Origin: Vampirovibrio chlorellavorus
Lineage (GTDB): Bacteria; Cyanobacteriota; Vampirovibrionia; Vampirovibrionales; Vampirovibrionaceae
DNA: 64,000 nt
Direction: 5' to 3'
NCBI GenBank assembly: GCA_903866275.1
Contig: CAIPMU010000018.1
Coordinates: 62,001 to 126,000, forward strand
Shown here: in pieces, positions 9,563 through 18,729 of the stretch
Layout: every line of letters starts with the position of its first letter
How positions within the stretch are numbered: the first letter of the stretch is position 1
Translations under genes and position numbers: made by a program
The notes under the pieces: model-generated
What the model was told of the DNA's origin: nothing
The model's input: the letters and a program-made list of their open reading frames with translations, nothing else
Database searches by the model: none

Positions 9563-9886
9563 ATGACCACCCAACACGAATTGAAAGTTGCCGAACGGGA
9601 TACCACGATTACGCCTCGTCATTTGCGTGAGGCGGGTTACATACCGGCCACTGTTTACGGGCATGGGGTTCCCAGCCAGAATGTGCAGTTGCGAGCCCAT
9701 GAATTCCAGCAATTGTTCATGCACGGCCAACGGGAATTTCAATTGACCGGTTTTATTTCCGGCCCGGCTAAATTGCAAAATCTCAACCGCGATGCGGTCA
9801 CGCAGAAGCCCATTTCGGTAGAGCTGCACCTGAACCCGCAAGCCAAGGGCAGACAGGCCACCAAAAAGGCAGCTCATTCTAAATAA
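9563..9886 (+). CDS. rplY: short bL25-like ribosomal protein (5S rRNA binding domain)
   Basis: 107 aa. The pattern HLREAGYIPATVYGHG (19-34), VQLRAHEFQQLF, then LNRDAVTQKPISVELH (76-91) matches the N-terminal beta-barrel of bL25/TL5/CTC, which binds loop E of 5S rRNA. It lacks the C-terminal CTC domain common in Cyanobacteria-like and Firmicute forms, so it resembles the short E. coli type (94 aa). The tail is basic (KGRQATKKAAHSK). Monocistronic, with a clear terminator at 9912-9950. The sequence is divergent, so it is called bL25-like, not certain. Confidence 0.75.
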   Translation: MTTQHELKVAERDTTITPRHLREAGYIPATVYGHGVPSQNVQLRAHEFQQLFMHGQREFQLTGFISGPAKLQNLNRDAVTQKPISVELHLNPQAKGRQATKKAAHSK

Positions 9887-9911
9887 GGATTGGCTGGTTT
9901 TACAGAAGAAT

Positions 9912-9950
9912 AAAAAAACGCTCAGCATGAATTTGTTCTGAGCGTTTTTT
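9912..9950. terminator. bidirectional rho-independent terminator
   Basis: AAAAAAACGCTCAG and CTGAGCGTTTTTT form a stem with a 12-nt loop, with A/T tracts on both sides. It lies between the convergent bL25-like gene and the APC permease and can serve both. Confidence 0.85.
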
Positions 9951-10013
9951 CATGGATCGGTTTCCATTTTGCAAATTTGCTTAGCCGAATGGATAAATCA
10001 CCGTTCTGAGCCT

Positions 10014-11474
10014 TTAGGATTCAGCAGGGCGGGTCTTTTTCCAAAGCCAGTAGACGGGCAGGCCCAGCAAGGTCAGACCGAGGCCCGCAATGCTGGTAAA
10101 AAACTTGGTGTGGTAAAAATCATGGGCAAAGCGGGTGGCGTAATCCGGGGTGAACCAGTCGCCAACCAGCAGGTAAAACGCGATAAACGCGGCTCCGGCC
10201 ATGTAAGCCACGGGCAAGGCGTAATCCCGGCGGGTGCGCATGTTGACCGCCTCCGGCATTTTACGGGCCAGCTTGAGCAAGCCTGCCATCGTGAGGATGT
10301 AGAACAACAGCGTGGCAAACACGATGTAATCCAGCAGTTGCCCGTACTGACCGGACAGCGCCAGCACCGAGGCCCAGATAAATTGCATCCATAGCGAAAA
10401 GTTGGGGGAGTGGGTGCGGGGATTCACTTCGCCAAACTGACGGAACAGTAGACCATCCTTGGCCATGGCGTAAAACACGCGGGCCCCGGCCAATAGCATC
10501 CCGTTCAGGCAACCAAAAGTCGAGATCAGGATGATCCCCGCCATAAGCATGACCCCCATGCCGGGAAACACGGTATTCATGGCCGCTGTGGCCACCCGGT
10601 CTTCGGGGGCTCCCATAATTTGGGGCAGTGTGAGCAGGTTGAGGTAGGCCAGATTCGCTGCGAGATAAAGGGCCACTACGGTTAGCGTGCCCCAGGTGAG
10701 CGCTTTGGGAAGGCTCTTGCCGGGTTCTTTCACTTCGCCGCCAATAAAAGTCACATAGTTCCACGCGTCGGAGGAAAACAGCGCCCCCACCGAGGCAAAG
10801 GCGAACAGGGTCAGCCAGTTCCCTTTGGCGGCTTGTGCGGCAGGCATACTCAGGCTCCAGTTGATGCTGCCGTCCCACAGGTGATGTCCCATGCCAAAAC
10901 CGATGAGAATCAGCAGGCCCAATGCCAGCACTTTGAGGGTGGTGAAAATATTTTGCAGGATGGCCCCGCTTTTAATCCCCGTGGAATTAAACAGGGTTAA
11001 GCCCAGCAGCACCAGCACCGCCAGCAAACTTTGCGAAGACACCGGCAAGGCCGCAGAGATCGGCGCCGCCGAAATGGCAGGCACCCACACGCTGAGGTAC
11101 TTGGTAAAGGCCACCGCCACTGCCGCCAGAAAGCCGGTTTGAATCACGGTGAGCAAGGACCAGCCGTATAAAAAGGCGGGAATTTCGCCCCAGGCTTCTT
11201 TCAGGAAGACATACTGCCCACCCGCGCGGGGCATATAAGCCGCCAGCTTCCCGTAGGAGCTTGCCGCCAGCAGCGTGAGCAAGCCTGCAAAGGCCCAAAT
11301 GGCGATCAGTAGGCCGCCGGTGCCCACGGTGCGGGCAATATCGGCGGAAACAATAAAAATGCCGGAACCCACCATGGAGCCCGCTACAATGCAGGACGCC
11401 GAAAACCAGCCCAGCGTGGGTTTTAGTTCAGGTTCTGGTGATAAATCAGAAAGGCTTTCGAATGAATTGCTCAT
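10014..11474 (-). CDS. APC-superfamily amino acid permease
   Basis: 486 aa from ATG 11474 (a GTG frame extends to 11543 but adds a non-membrane, Arg-rich leader with no ribosome site). About twelve membrane segments. The first carries GSMVGSGIFI, the helix-breaking substrate and sodium/proton site of LeuT-fold APC carriers (usually G-x-I-I-G-x-G-I-F). Likely imports or exchanges an amino acid or polyamine in the inner membrane; the substrate cannot be read from sequence. Followed by the bidirectional terminator at 9912-9950. The upstream DedA gene is about 100 bp away on the same strand. Confidence 0.88.
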   Translation of the reverse strand: MSNSFESLSDLSPEPELKPTLGWFSASCIVAGSMVGSGIFIVSADIARTVGTGGLLIAIWAFAGLLTLLAASSYGKLAAYMPRAGGQYVFLKEAWGEIPAFLYGWSLLTVIQTGFLAAVAVAFTKYLSVWVPAISAAPISAALPVSSQSLLAVLVLLGLTLFNSTGIKSGAILQNIFTTLKVLALGLLILIGFGMGHHLWDGSINWSLSMPAAQAAKGNWLTLFAFASVGALFSSDAWNYVTFIGGEVKEPGKSLPKALTWGTLTVVALYLAANLAYLNLLTLPQIMGAPEDRVATAAMNTVFPGMGVMLMAGIILISTFGCLNGMLLAGARVFYAMAKDGLLFRQFGEVNPRTHSPNFSLWMQFIWASVLALSGQYGQLLDYIVFATLLFYILTMAGLLKLARKMPEAVNMRTRRDYALPVAYMAGAAFIAFYLLVGDWFTPDYATRFAHDFYHTKFFTSIAGLGLTLLGLPVYWLWKKTRPAES

Positions 11475-11575
11475 ATTACCGGATTTTCTGCGATCTTGAA
11501 TGACCAAAAAATACCCCCTTCTATCGCTGAACCAGTCAGCCACATGAGAAAATGCAAATTACCACCAGCGAGGAT

Positions 11576-12250
11576 TTATTCCACGTCCGGGGTGCTGGCG
11601 GAAGATTGCTGCCCGAGTTTAATTTGATCTTCCCGGATATGCTTGAAGTGCCGCCACAGGTACAACACGCCCAGAATCACCAACACACCGATGATCACGG
11701 CATCAAACTTGTGCCAAATATCGCGGAAGGTGTCCAGGTTGTCGCCAAAGTAGACGCCCACCCAGACCAGTCCGTAGCTCCAGACCAGCGAACCGATAAA
11801 GGTATAAATCACAAAAGGCACAAAGTTGGCGTTCAAAATCCCGGCGGGCAGAGAAATAAAGGTGCGTACCACGGGCAACATCCGGCAGAGAAAGAAGGAC
11901 AGATCGCCGTATTTTTCCGTCCAGCGTTCGGCGGTGACTAAATCATGCTCGCTCAGCAGCAGGAACTTGCCGTACTTCAGCAGAAAATCGCGGCCACCCA
12001 TTTTGCCCAGCCAATAGGAAGGCACCGAGCCCAGCACACAGCCCACGGCCCCGGCCAAGGCCGCCAAATGGAAGTTGAGCTTGCCCTGTTGCACCATAAA
12101 ACCGGCATACGGCATGATGAATTCGCTGGGCAGGGGAATATTGGCGGATTCGACGGCCATCAGGAGGGCAATCCCCACGTATTGCAGAGACACAATGGTT
12201 TGGTGAATAAAGGTCATCACCATTTCCAGCAACGAATGAAAAAATGCCAT
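11576..12250 (-). CDS. DedA family membrane protein
   Basis: 224 aa. DedA/SNARE-associated (VTT-type) integral membrane protein; members help flip undecaprenyl phosphate or phospholipids and keep membrane potential. Diagnostic features: the E-x-(5)-P-x-P-S-E box in residues 34-42 (ESANIPLPSE), a G-rich helix AGAVGCVLGSVPSYWLG near 70, and the later RMLPVVRTF motif near 126 with its two essential Arg. ATG 12250 has GGAG 7-8 nt upstream. Lies between a PiT phosphate transporter and an APC permease, all leftward, with gaps of about 90-100 bp. Confidence 0.92.
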   Translation of the reverse strand: MAFFHSLLEMVMTFIHQTIVSLQYVGIALLMAVESANIPLPSEFIMPYAGFMVQQGKLNFHLAALAGAVGCVLGSVPSYWLGKMGGRDFLLKYGKFLLLSEHDLVTAERWTEKYGDLSFFLCRMLPVVRTFISLPAGILNANFVPFVIYTFIGSLVWSYGLVWVGVYFGDNLDTFRDIWHKFDAVIIGVLVILGVLYLWRHFKHIREDQIKLGQQSSASTPDVE

Positions 12251-12342
12251 GAACCGCTCCTAAAGCTAAATCGAGGGGAGTTTTTGGGGGAGGATGCTGC
12301 GACAAGGGCCAAGCCGTCACGTCTCCGGGTGTCGTGAAAAAA

Positions 12343-13395
12343 CTAGTGGGGAATGACCCAGTTGATCACATACATCAGCAGGCCGGAAAACAGGAAGGTC
12401 AGCGGGATGGTGAGCACCCATGCCCACAGGATGTTTCCCACTATGCTCCATTTTACCGCAGACAGTCGTTTTGTCGCGCCCACACCCATAATGGCCGAGG
12501 TGATGACATGCGTGGTGCTGAGCGGAATACCAAAGTGCGTGGCGCTTAAAATCACCGCAGAAGCCGTGGTTTCAGCGGCGAACCCGTGAATGGGCTGGAG
12601 CTTCAGCATTTTGTTGCCCAGGGTGTGGATAATTTTCCAGCCGCCGCTGAGCGTGCCTAGGGCAATCATGCTGGCGCAGGCGATAATCACCCACAGGGGC
12701 ACATGGAAACCGCCGGTCTGCGGGAAAAACCAATCGGGGAAATGCACGCCGGGCATTTTACTAAAGGTCAGCAGGGCCAGCGCGATAATCCCCATGGATT
12801 TCTGGGCGTCGTTGCTCCCGTGCGAGAGGGCCATAAACATGGCCGAAACCACCTGTAACTTGCCAAACACCGCGTTGATCTTCTGCAAGTGTACCCGGAA
12901 GACCATCCAGATTAAGCCGGTCATAATCAGGAAGCCGAAGACAAAGCCCAAAAAGGGCGAGGTGAACATGGGGAAGACCACCTTGGCAAAGACCACGGCC
13001 CAGGAAATATTTTGCGGCCCCTGATTGCTGGCGAAAAATGTGGCGCCCAAGAGCGAACCAATGAGGGCGTGTGAGGAACTACTGGGCAAGCCCCACCACC
13101 AGGTGAGCAGGTTCCAGGTGATGCCGCCAATCAGCGCGCACAGCACAATGGGCATGGTGATGGCATGCCCGTTCACCAGATCTTTCCCCACGGTGGCGGC
13201 GACTTCGGTGCTGAGCAGCGCCCCGGCGAAGTTAAAGGTCGCCCCAAACAGCACGGCGGTGCGCGGGGTCATCACCTTGGTGGCGACGAGGGTCGCAATG
13301 GCGTTGGCCGCATCGTGGAAGCCGTTGATATAGTCGAAAATCAGGGCCAAACTGATAATGGCCAGTAACATCAGAAAATCCGGGCCGAATTCCAT
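12343..13395 (-). CDS. pit: PiT-family inorganic phosphate transporter
   Basis: 350 aa, about ten membrane segments. Low-affinity phosphate (metal-phosphate)/proton or sodium symporter. The two family signature repeats are visible: NGFHDAANAIATLVAT at 24-39 and the inverted counterpart SHGSNDAQKSMGIIA near 192. A second conserved block GHAITMPIVLCALIGGITWN carries the usual G-x-x-W-N. ATG 13395 has TGGAGG about 11 nt before it. The DUF47 gene lies 83 bp upstream on the same strand, the usual PiT-DUF47 arrangement. Confidence 0.95.
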   Translation of the reverse strand: MEFGPDFLMLLAIISLALIFDYINGFHDAANAIATLVATKVMTPRTAVLFGATFNFAGALLSTEVAATVGKDLVNGHAITMPIVLCALIGGITWNLLTWWWGLPSSSSHALIGSLLGATFFASNQGPQNISWAVVFAKVVFPMFTSPFLGFVFGFLIMTGLIWMVFRVHLQKINAVFGKLQVVSAMFMALSHGSNDAQKSMGIIALALLTFSKMPGVHFPDWFFPQTGGFHVPLWVIIACASMIALGTLSGGWKIIHTLGNKMLKLQPIHGFAAETTASAVILSATHFGIPLSTTHVITSAIMGVGATKRLSAVKWSIVGNILWAWVLTIPLTFLFSGLLMYVINWVIPH

Positions 13396-13478
13396 CGATT
13401 AGCGCGCCTCCACAACGAAGGCGACAAGGCTCACAGCAGGCAGGGCGGTACGCGTCATGGCAATCAAGAGGAGGCCCA

Positions 13479-14111
13479 CTAGCTGTGTTTCAGGATGATT
13501 TGCAGCGCCACGTTGGCGGCATCCCGGTACTGGTCGGTGACATCTTCCAGCATTTCGTAGATGTCCTTGCGCAGGATCAGCTCCCGCACGTCTTCGATCT
13601 CGCTAAAGGAGCTGGCAATCAGCTGGCCCAGAACGACATCGCCCTGATCTTCCAGTTCGTGCAGAATGGCCGCCTTGGCGTTCACGGTTTTGGAATTCAG
13701 CTTGCCGGACAATTCCAGAATCACCGCGGACATGGCCTCGGCCTGCCGTTCAATGATTTCCACAAACTTGTTGAAATCGCCTTTGTAGGGGTGCATGTTG
13801 TGCGTTAGCAGGCGCACCGTGATTTTATCAATCAGCTTGGGAATGTGATACAGCGTCACCGCGAATTCCTGAATGTCTTCCCGGTCAAACGGCGTGATCA
13901 GCGTGCGGCAGATCTCCTGGGTGATGATCTCCAGAATCTTTTTGGCTTCTCGCTTGGAACGGCGAATGCCTTCGGAAGCGTCCTCAATGGCCTTGGCCTC
14001 GGCCTTCAGTTCCACCATGACCTTCAGCAGGCGGCAGCTCTGGTTGGCGTGCGCTTCCAGCTCCATGATCATCTTGATAAATTTATCTTCGCGGGGAAGG
14101 AGGTTCAACAT
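13479..14111 (-). CDS. DUF47/PhoU-like phosphate transport regulator
   Basis: 210 aa, all-helical DUF47 (TIGR00153-type) protein distantly related to PhoU. Begins LLPREDKFIKM and has the conserved EAKKILEII, TPFDREDI (about 78-85) and a C-terminal EMLEDVTDQYRDAAN block. Pairs with the following PiT transporter, whose activity or metal co-transport it is thought to modulate. A weak AAAGAG is the only ribosome-site candidate before ATG 14111. Confidence 0.93.
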   Translation of the reverse strand: MLNLLPREDKFIKMIMELEAHANQSCRLLKVMVELKAEAKAIEDASEGIRRSKREAKKILEIITQEICRTLITPFDREDIQEFAVTLYHIPKLIDKITVRLLTHNMHPYKGDFNKFVEIIERQAEAMSAVILELSGKLNSKTVNAKAAILHELEDQGDVVLGQLIASSFSEIEDVRELILRKDIYEMLEDVTDQYRDAANVALQIILKHS

Positions 14112-14221
14112 AGGGGATCGAGGCTCTTTGTCATCAAATTGTCACAATTCACGCGGGTTTCAAGTGTATTTTATGATCAAGGCCTGCTCTTAAATCAAGG
14201 GAATTTTGCAGAACTTATTCT

Positions 14222-15529
14222 TTAACTGATGGCCCGTTCGGCGGCGGCGAGGGTGCGCTCGATGTCTTCGTCCGTGTGGGCGAGCGAGAAGAAGCTGGCT
14301 TCAAACTGGGAGGGGGCGAGGTAGATGCCCTGATCCAGCATGCCCCAGAAGAAGCGGTTGAAGCGCTCGCGATCGAAACGGCACACATCGTTATAGGCTT
14401 TTACCGGGCCTTCGGTGAAGAACAAGGTCATCATGGCGCCCACGCGGTGGGCGGTGTGCGGAATTCCCTTCTTGTGGCAAATAGCGGCCAGCCCGTCGCC
14501 CAAGTGGGTGCTGATGACTTCCAGTCGCTCGTACACGCCGGGGGCTTGCAGCAGCTTCAAGGTCTCCAGACCCGCGGCCATGGCCAACGGATTGCCCGAG
14601 AGCGTGCCCGCCTGATACATGGGGCCGTCCGGGGCCACTTGGGCCATGATTTCTTGTTTGCCGCCGTAAGCGCCCACGGGGAGCCCACCGCCGATGATCT
14701 TGCCCAGACAGGTGATGTCGGGCGTAACGCCATACCGTTGTTGTGCGCCGCCCAAAGCCACCCGGAAACCGGTCATGACTTCATCAAAAATCAGGCAAGC
14801 CCCGGATTCATCCGCCAGACGGCGCAGGCCTTCCAGAAAGCCGGGCTCGGGAGGGACGCAACCCATGTTGCCCGCCACCGGTTCAATCAGAATGGCAGCG
14901 ACTTGCTCAGGGCAGGCTTTCAGCAGGGCTTCCACCGACTCGAGATCGTTAAAGTGGGCGTTCATGGTTTCGGACGCGGTGCTGGCGGGAACCCCGGCGC
15001 TGTCCGGCACGCCGTGGGTGGCTGCCCCGGAACCGGCCTTGACCAGCAGGTAATCGGAGTGGCCGTGGTAGCAACCTTCAAACTTGATGATTTTACTGCG
15101 GCCGGTGTAAGCTCGTGCGAGCCGAATGGCGCTCATGACCGCTTCAGTCCCGGAGTTGACGAAGCGCACTTTCTCAATCGATGGCACAAGATCGATGACC
15201 AATTGGCCCATTTCAGTTTCCATCAGTGTCGGCGCGCCAAAACTGGTGCCGCTTTCCGCGACAGCCTGAATGCGGCGAATCACCTGCGGGTGCGCATGTC
15301 CCAGAATGGCAGGCCCCCAGGTACCCACGTAATCAATGTATTGATTGTCGTCAATGTCCCACAGGTAGGCCCCCTTGGCTTTGTCCATAAATACCGGATT
15401 CCCACCCACGGAGCGGAAGGCTCGAACCGGGCTATTCACGCCACCGGGCAACACTTGCCGGGCCGCTGCAAAGGCTTCTTCAGAACGGGTACGGTTGCGT
15501 TTTTCTATCACGGGGCTGCTGGGAGTCAT
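14222..15529 (-). CDS. hemL: glutamate-1-semialdehyde 2,1-aminomutase
   Basis: 435 aa, full length. PLP enzyme of the C5 pathway converting glutamate-1-semialdehyde to 5-aminolevulinate for tetrapyrroles; this supplies haem for the cytochromes seen at the left edge. Signatures: [12 protein letters not shown] (27-38), [22 protein letters not shown] (126-140), ECYHGHSDY-like [10 protein letters not shown] (151-160), [10 protein letters not shown] (247-256), and the PLP lysine K277 in [20 protein letters not shown] 15529 has AAAGGA about 8 nt upstream. Monocistronic: the upstream transcript ends at the 15661-15691 terminator. Confidence 0.97.
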   Translation of the reverse strand: MTPSSPVIEKRNRTRSEEAFAAARQVLPGGVNSPVRAFRSVGGNPVFMDKAKGAYLWDIDDNQYIDYVGTWGPAILGHAHPQVIRRIQAVAESGTSFGAPTLMETEMGQLVIDLVPSIEKVRFVNSGTEAVMSAIRLARAYTGRSKIIKFEGCYHGHSDYLLVKAGSGAATHGVPDSAGVPASTASETMNAHFNDLESVEALLKACPEQVAAILIEPVAGNMGCVPPEPGFLEGLRRLADESGACLIFDEVMTGFRVALGGAQQRYGVTPDITCLGKIIGGGLPVGAYGGKQEIMAQVAPDGPMYQAGTLSGNPLAMAAGLETLKLLQAPGVYERLEVISTHLGDGLAAICHKKGIPHTAHRVGAMMTLFFTEGPVKAYNDVCRFDRERFNRFFWGMLDQGIYLAPSQFEASFFSLAHTDEDIERTLAAAERAIS

Positions 15530-15660
15530 GGCGCTATCCTTTTACGTTAAAGGGGAATGTACTGATTTTACCCAAATCGCCGTCCATTACCAACTGATCG
15601 CAGCCACCCTGCATACACCTTGAACAGCGAGGTGGATCTTATAAGGAGGTTTTGGGCAAT

Positions 15661-15691
15661 AAAAAACCCGGAAATGTTTCCAATTTCCGGG
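15661..15691 (-). terminator. rho-independent terminator for the unknown gene ending 15872
   Basis: CCCGGAAAT and ATTTCCGGG form a perfect 9-bp stem with a 7-nt loop. On the minus strand the stem is followed by TTTTTT. It separates the Ala/Pro-rich unknown gene from hemL. A second small dyad, AGGCAA-AGC-TTGCCT, follows at about 15698-15713. The rest of the 15530-15871 gap shows no gene; hemL's promoter must lie before 15661. Confidence 0.85.
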
Positions 15692-15871
15692 CTGGGCAGG
15701 CAAAGCTTGCCTATCAGTCGCAGTTTAAAGCAATAGAAAAGGTGTTAAAAAATTGGATCGGTTTTGAAAGAATCGGTTTTGAAATTGAAGATAAATTCGT
15801 GTCGATTTAAGTTGCTGTTGTTAGCTGCCCCTCACAATTTGCTTTTCCGTAGGTCGTAATCCGCTCGTTAC

Positions 15872-16558
15872 TTAGGGGATTAAACTTAGCACCACTGGGT
15901 TCAACAAAGCCGGGTTCACCGCCAAGGCGGACGGTGCCACTACTGGGACGGCCAACAGTCCCAGTCCGGCTATCGGCAAGGCCAAGGTTGCTATACTGGC
16001 CATTGGCGGTTTTTTGTTTAAGTCCAGTTTGAACTGATTTGCCGTTTTCAGTGCGAGGTTTTGACCGCCCGTTAATGCCGTGGGGTTGCCTAACAGGATG
16101 GCTTCCATCGTTTTGAACGGGTTGGCTGCCTGAACGGTTGTCGCTTTTTGGGCGGCCGTCTGCACATCCTGCAAGGTCTGCACCGAGAGCCGCGCTGGGG
16201 CGGGCAATGCTGAGGACGTACTATCAGGGGTCAGTCTGGATTTTAAGGCCTGGAAAAACCTGCCCAGTCCCCCTCCGGATGCAGGCTTTTCCAGGGGTGC
16301 CGCATTTGCGGCGTTCACGATTTTTCCGCCTTTGGGCATTGAGCCCGCATCGGCGTTGGCTTTTTGAAAGACATCTTTTTCCAGTGTCGTGGGCGTTGGC
16401 AATTTGCTGGACAAGTCCCCAAATTTTGGGGCAGCCGCTGGCGCTGAGGCCAACCCGGTCGCGCCGGACTGAATGCCGGGGTTCCGCAAAAATCTCATGG
16501 CTTGTAACGCGTCCATCATGGCGCTGTATCCCGCTCCTTGGTTAACTTTCACTTCCAT
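15872..16558 (-). CDS. Ala/Pro-rich protein of unknown function
   Basis: 228 aa. No family recognised. A polar, low-complexity N-terminal two thirds is rich in Ala, Pro, Ser and Lys (no signal peptide). It is followed by a strongly hydrophobic C-terminal 45 residues (ASIATLALPIAGLGLLAVPVV and on to the end), which could be a tail anchor or an aggregation-prone segment. Codon use and GC look native and the frame is open over its full length with a dedicated terminator at 15661-15691. Upstream are two dyad elements (16577-16590 and 16620-16633), and a GAATAG-AA-CTATTC palindrome touches the start codon. Probably real, possibly tightly controlled. Confidence 0.6.
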   Translation of the reverse strand: MEVKVNQGAGYSAMMDALQAMRFLRNPGIQSGATGLASAPAAAPKFGDLSSKLPTPTTLEKDVFQKANADAGSMPKGGKIVNAANAAPLEKPASGGGLGRFFQALKSRLTPDSTSSALPAPARLSVQTLQDVQTAAQKATTVQAANPFKTMEAILLGNPTALTGGQNLALKTANQFKLDLNKKPPMASIATLALPIAGLGLLAVPVVAPSALAVNPALLNPVVLSLIP

Positions 16559-16559
16559 T

Positions 16560-16573
16560 GAATAGAACTATTC
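16560..16573. promoter_or_regulatory. palindrome abutting the start codon of the 16558 gene
   Basis: GAATAG-AA-CTATTC lies immediately upstream of the ATG at 16558 (minus strand) in the place of a Shine-Dalgarno sequence, which is absent. As RNA it could form a short start-proximal hairpin. Confidence 0.35.
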
Positions 16574-16576
16574 TAA

Positions 16577-16633
16577 CTGAGGATTCTCAGATTGGGAAAT
16601 AGAAATAAAAACAATTTTGTGAGAATTCCTCAG
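16577..16633. promoter_or_regulatory. pair of CTGAG-N4/5-CTCAG dyads
   Basis: CTGAGGATTCTCAG (16577-16590) and TGAGAATTCCTCAG (16620-16633) are each dyads, and together they form an imperfect 15/16-nt inverted repeat around an AT-rich 30-bp spacer. Their centres lie about 43 bp apart, near four helical turns. They sit 20-75 bp before the start of the minus-strand unknown gene, where promoter and operators are expected. Confidence 0.4.
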
Positions 16634-16721
16634 TTCAGCCTATTAGCGGGATTCAGCCCCTTGTTTACAATTCGTAATCTTTGCTTATTGTTTGATTGAC
16701 AAAAAGCATAATCCCCAAAAC

Positions 16722-16749
16722 AAAGGCCCTTCGTGTACAAAGGGCCTTT
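16722..16749 (-). terminator. terminator of dnaB
   Basis: AAAGGCCCTT and AAGGGCCTTT form a 10-bp stem. On the minus strand it is followed by the T-rich GTTTTGG. It lies 36-63 bp after the dnaB stop codon. Confidence 0.8.
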
Positions 16750-16784
16750 AGGGGGTGTATCCAAGACACTTTCAAAAAGTCTCT

Positions 16785-18203
16785 TTAAAATATTTGAACT
16801 TTGCGATCCGCGGGGTTGAGGAATCGGGTCAGGCTGTTGCGGAACAACAGGGAGACTTCGCCCACGGGGCCGTTCCGTTGCTTGGCGATAATAATATCGG
16901 CGGTGCCGGGGCGCTCGGTTTCCTTGTTGTAGTATTCGTCCCGGTAAATGAACATGACCAGGTCAGCATCCTGCTCGATGGAGCCGGATTCCCGCAAGTC
17001 GCTCAGCATGGGCTTTTTGTCCTGACGGCTCTCCACCGCGCGAGACAATTGGGACAGCGCCATCACAGGCACTTTCAGTTCTCGGGCCAAGCCTTTCAAA
17101 CCGCGCGAGATGGCGGAAATTTCCTGGGTGCGGTTGGCCTCGTTGCCCCCGCCGCCGGGTCCGGTCATCAGCTGCATGTAGTCAATCACAATCAGGCCCA
17201 GATCCCCACCGGATTCCATCTGGACTTTGCGGGCCTTGGCGCGCATTTCCATCACGGTCATGCCGGGAGTATCATCAATATAAATGGGGGCCTCACCCAG
17301 CTTGCCCATGGCTTGGGTCAATTTGGGAAATTCATGTTCGGCAATCTCGCCAGTCCGGATCTTCTGGGCGTCAATTTCCCCTTCAGAGCAAAGCATCCGG
17401 AGTACGAGCTGCTCCTTGCCCATCTCCAAACTGAACACCAGCACGGGCTTTTTCTCCCGCAGGGCCACATGGGTCACGATGTTCAAACAAAAGGCGGTTT
17501 TCCCCATCGAGGGACGGGCGGCCAGAATGATTAAATCCGATTTACAGAGGCCCGAGGTGTAGTTGTCCAGATCGTAAAACCCGGTGGAGACGCCCATTAA
17601 CTGGCCTTTGTTGTTGCAACGCTCCTCAATCTGATCCCAGGATTCCGGGAGGATGTCCTTGATGTGGATCAAATCGTTGGGCACGCCGTGCTGGGCCAGC
17701 TCAAAGACTTTCTGCTGGGCTTGATCGATGGCCTCTTCGGGGTCGACGGAAGGCTGGTAGCAGAGCCCCGCAATGTCATTGCCTGCAGTGATCAAGCGAC
17801 GCAACAGGGATTTGTTGCGAATGATTTTGGCGTAATAGGCAATGTTTTCGGCGGTGGCCACGGACATGGCCAAATCCATCAGGTAGGGGCGGCCCCCGGC
17901 GGCTTCCAGCGCCTCTTTGTCGTTCAGCATCTCGGAGACGGTGATGATGTCGATGGGCTCGCTTTTATTGTAGAGGTCGATCATGGCCTCAAAGATATGT
18001 TTGTGGGGGCCTCGATAGAAATCATCGGGCCGCAGGAGCTCCACAATGCGGTTAAAGGCATCCGGAGAAAAGAAGAGACCCCCCAGTACCGATTGCTCGG
18101 CTTCCACGCTGTGTGGGGGCAGGAGGCTCTCGACCAGCGACAGCCCGGAATCCCCGCTCATCAGGGCGGTGTCGCTTCCGGGGAAATTACGCTTGCTGGC
18201 CAT
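16785..18203 (-). CDS. dnaB: replicative DNA helicase DnaB
   Basis: 472 aa, full length. Hexameric 5'-3' helicase that unwinds DNA at the replication fork and binds primase through its N-terminal domain. N-terminal helical domain 30-130 (PPHSVEAEQSVLGG at 29-42), linker, then RecA-like domain with Walker A ARPSMGKT (229-236), LVFSLEMGKEQLV, Walker B LIVIDYMQL (about 333-341), and the arginine-finger region LSQLSRAVE and SDLRESGSIEQDAD. No intein is present. Monocistronic here: the usual rplI partner is not adjacent. An unusual nested inverted repeat lies about 130-165 bp upstream. Confidence 0.97.
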   Translation of the reverse strand: MASKRNFPGSDTALMSGDSGLSLVESLLPPHSVEAEQSVLGGLFFSPDAFNRIVELLRPDDFYRGPHKHIFEAMIDLYNKSEPIDIITVSEMLNDKEALEAAGGRPYLMDLAMSVATAENIAYYAKIIRNKSLLRRLITAGNDIAGLCYQPSVDPEEAIDQAQQKVFELAQHGVPNDLIHIKDILPESWDQIEERCNNKGQLMGVSTGFYDLDNYTSGLCKSDLIILAARPSMGKTAFCLNIVTHVALREKKPVLVFSLEMGKEQLVLRMLCSEGEIDAQKIRTGEIAEHEFPKLTQAMGKLGEAPIYIDDTPGMTVMEMRAKARKVQMESGGDLGLIVIDYMQLMTGPGGGGNEANRTQEISAISRGLKGLARELKVPVMALSQLSRAVESRQDKKPMLSDLRESGSIEQDADLVMFIYRDEYYNKETERPGTADIIIAKQRNGPVGEVSLLFRNSLTRFLNPADRKVQIF

Positions 18204-18331
18204 AAACGCTAACTCTCTATACTCTATTTCGTGTCGTGATTGGTTGGCTTCATTGTTTTGTTTCAGAACCCTCTGGGTTTGTTGGATTCAGCTTGATTCC
18301 GGACTGGGGGTGTGGATTATGTTCTTACGTT

Positions 18332-18369
18332 GGGTGACCATTGTTTTCAATGGTGTTACATGGTCACCC
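18332..18369. promoter_or_regulatory. nested inverted repeat upstream of dnaB
   Basis: GGGTGACCAT (18332-18341) and ATGGTCACCC (18360-18369) are perfect 10-bp arms. Inside, ACCATTG (18337-18343) and CAATGGT (18348-18354) form a second pair that shares the ACCAT bases, so the two hairpins exclude each other. It sits in the 526-bp divergent gap, 129 bp before the dnaB start. It could be a protein-binding site or an RNA switch. Confidence 0.45.
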
Positions 18370-18535
18370 GAAAAATGCCAGCAATAGCGTCCCAAGGCTC
18401 AGACGTTTTTTGTTTGCCTGAGCTGAGTGGAAACTGATCATAGCAAGATTGGCGAGCGAAAAGCGTTATTACGGTGATAGTTTTTACATACCAATTTTTC
18501 CGGGATTTTTCTGAGACAGGGCCGAGTTTCCGGTT

Positions 18536-18541
18536 TATAAT
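18536..18541 (+). promoter_or_regulatory. possible -10 box for the ArsC/Spx-like gene
   Basis: TATAAT at 18536-18541 in the divergent gap, about 190 bp before the ArsC-like start. The best -35 at the right distance (GAGACA, 17-bp spacer) is poor. The rest of the 18204-18729 gap shows no gene or tRNA. Confidence 0.3.
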
Positions 18542-18729
18542 GCCGGGCAAGATTTCAGGACGGACAGGCCGTGTTTTTAAAGATGCGGACTTTTAAGCAC
18601 CACTGCCATCATTAAAAAAATGTCAGAAGCCGTTCAGTTGGCACCCTCACGATTTCACTTGAAAAACTGGCCTTGCAAAATCGTTATTCATCCCATCAAT
18701 TGTTACTTGCCAAGAAAGGATTCTCCGAT

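Noticed and set aside
14276-15550. 424-codon plus-strand frame opposite hemL
   Set aside because: Antisense shadow of a strongly conserved enzyme gene; its sequence has no recognisable domain.
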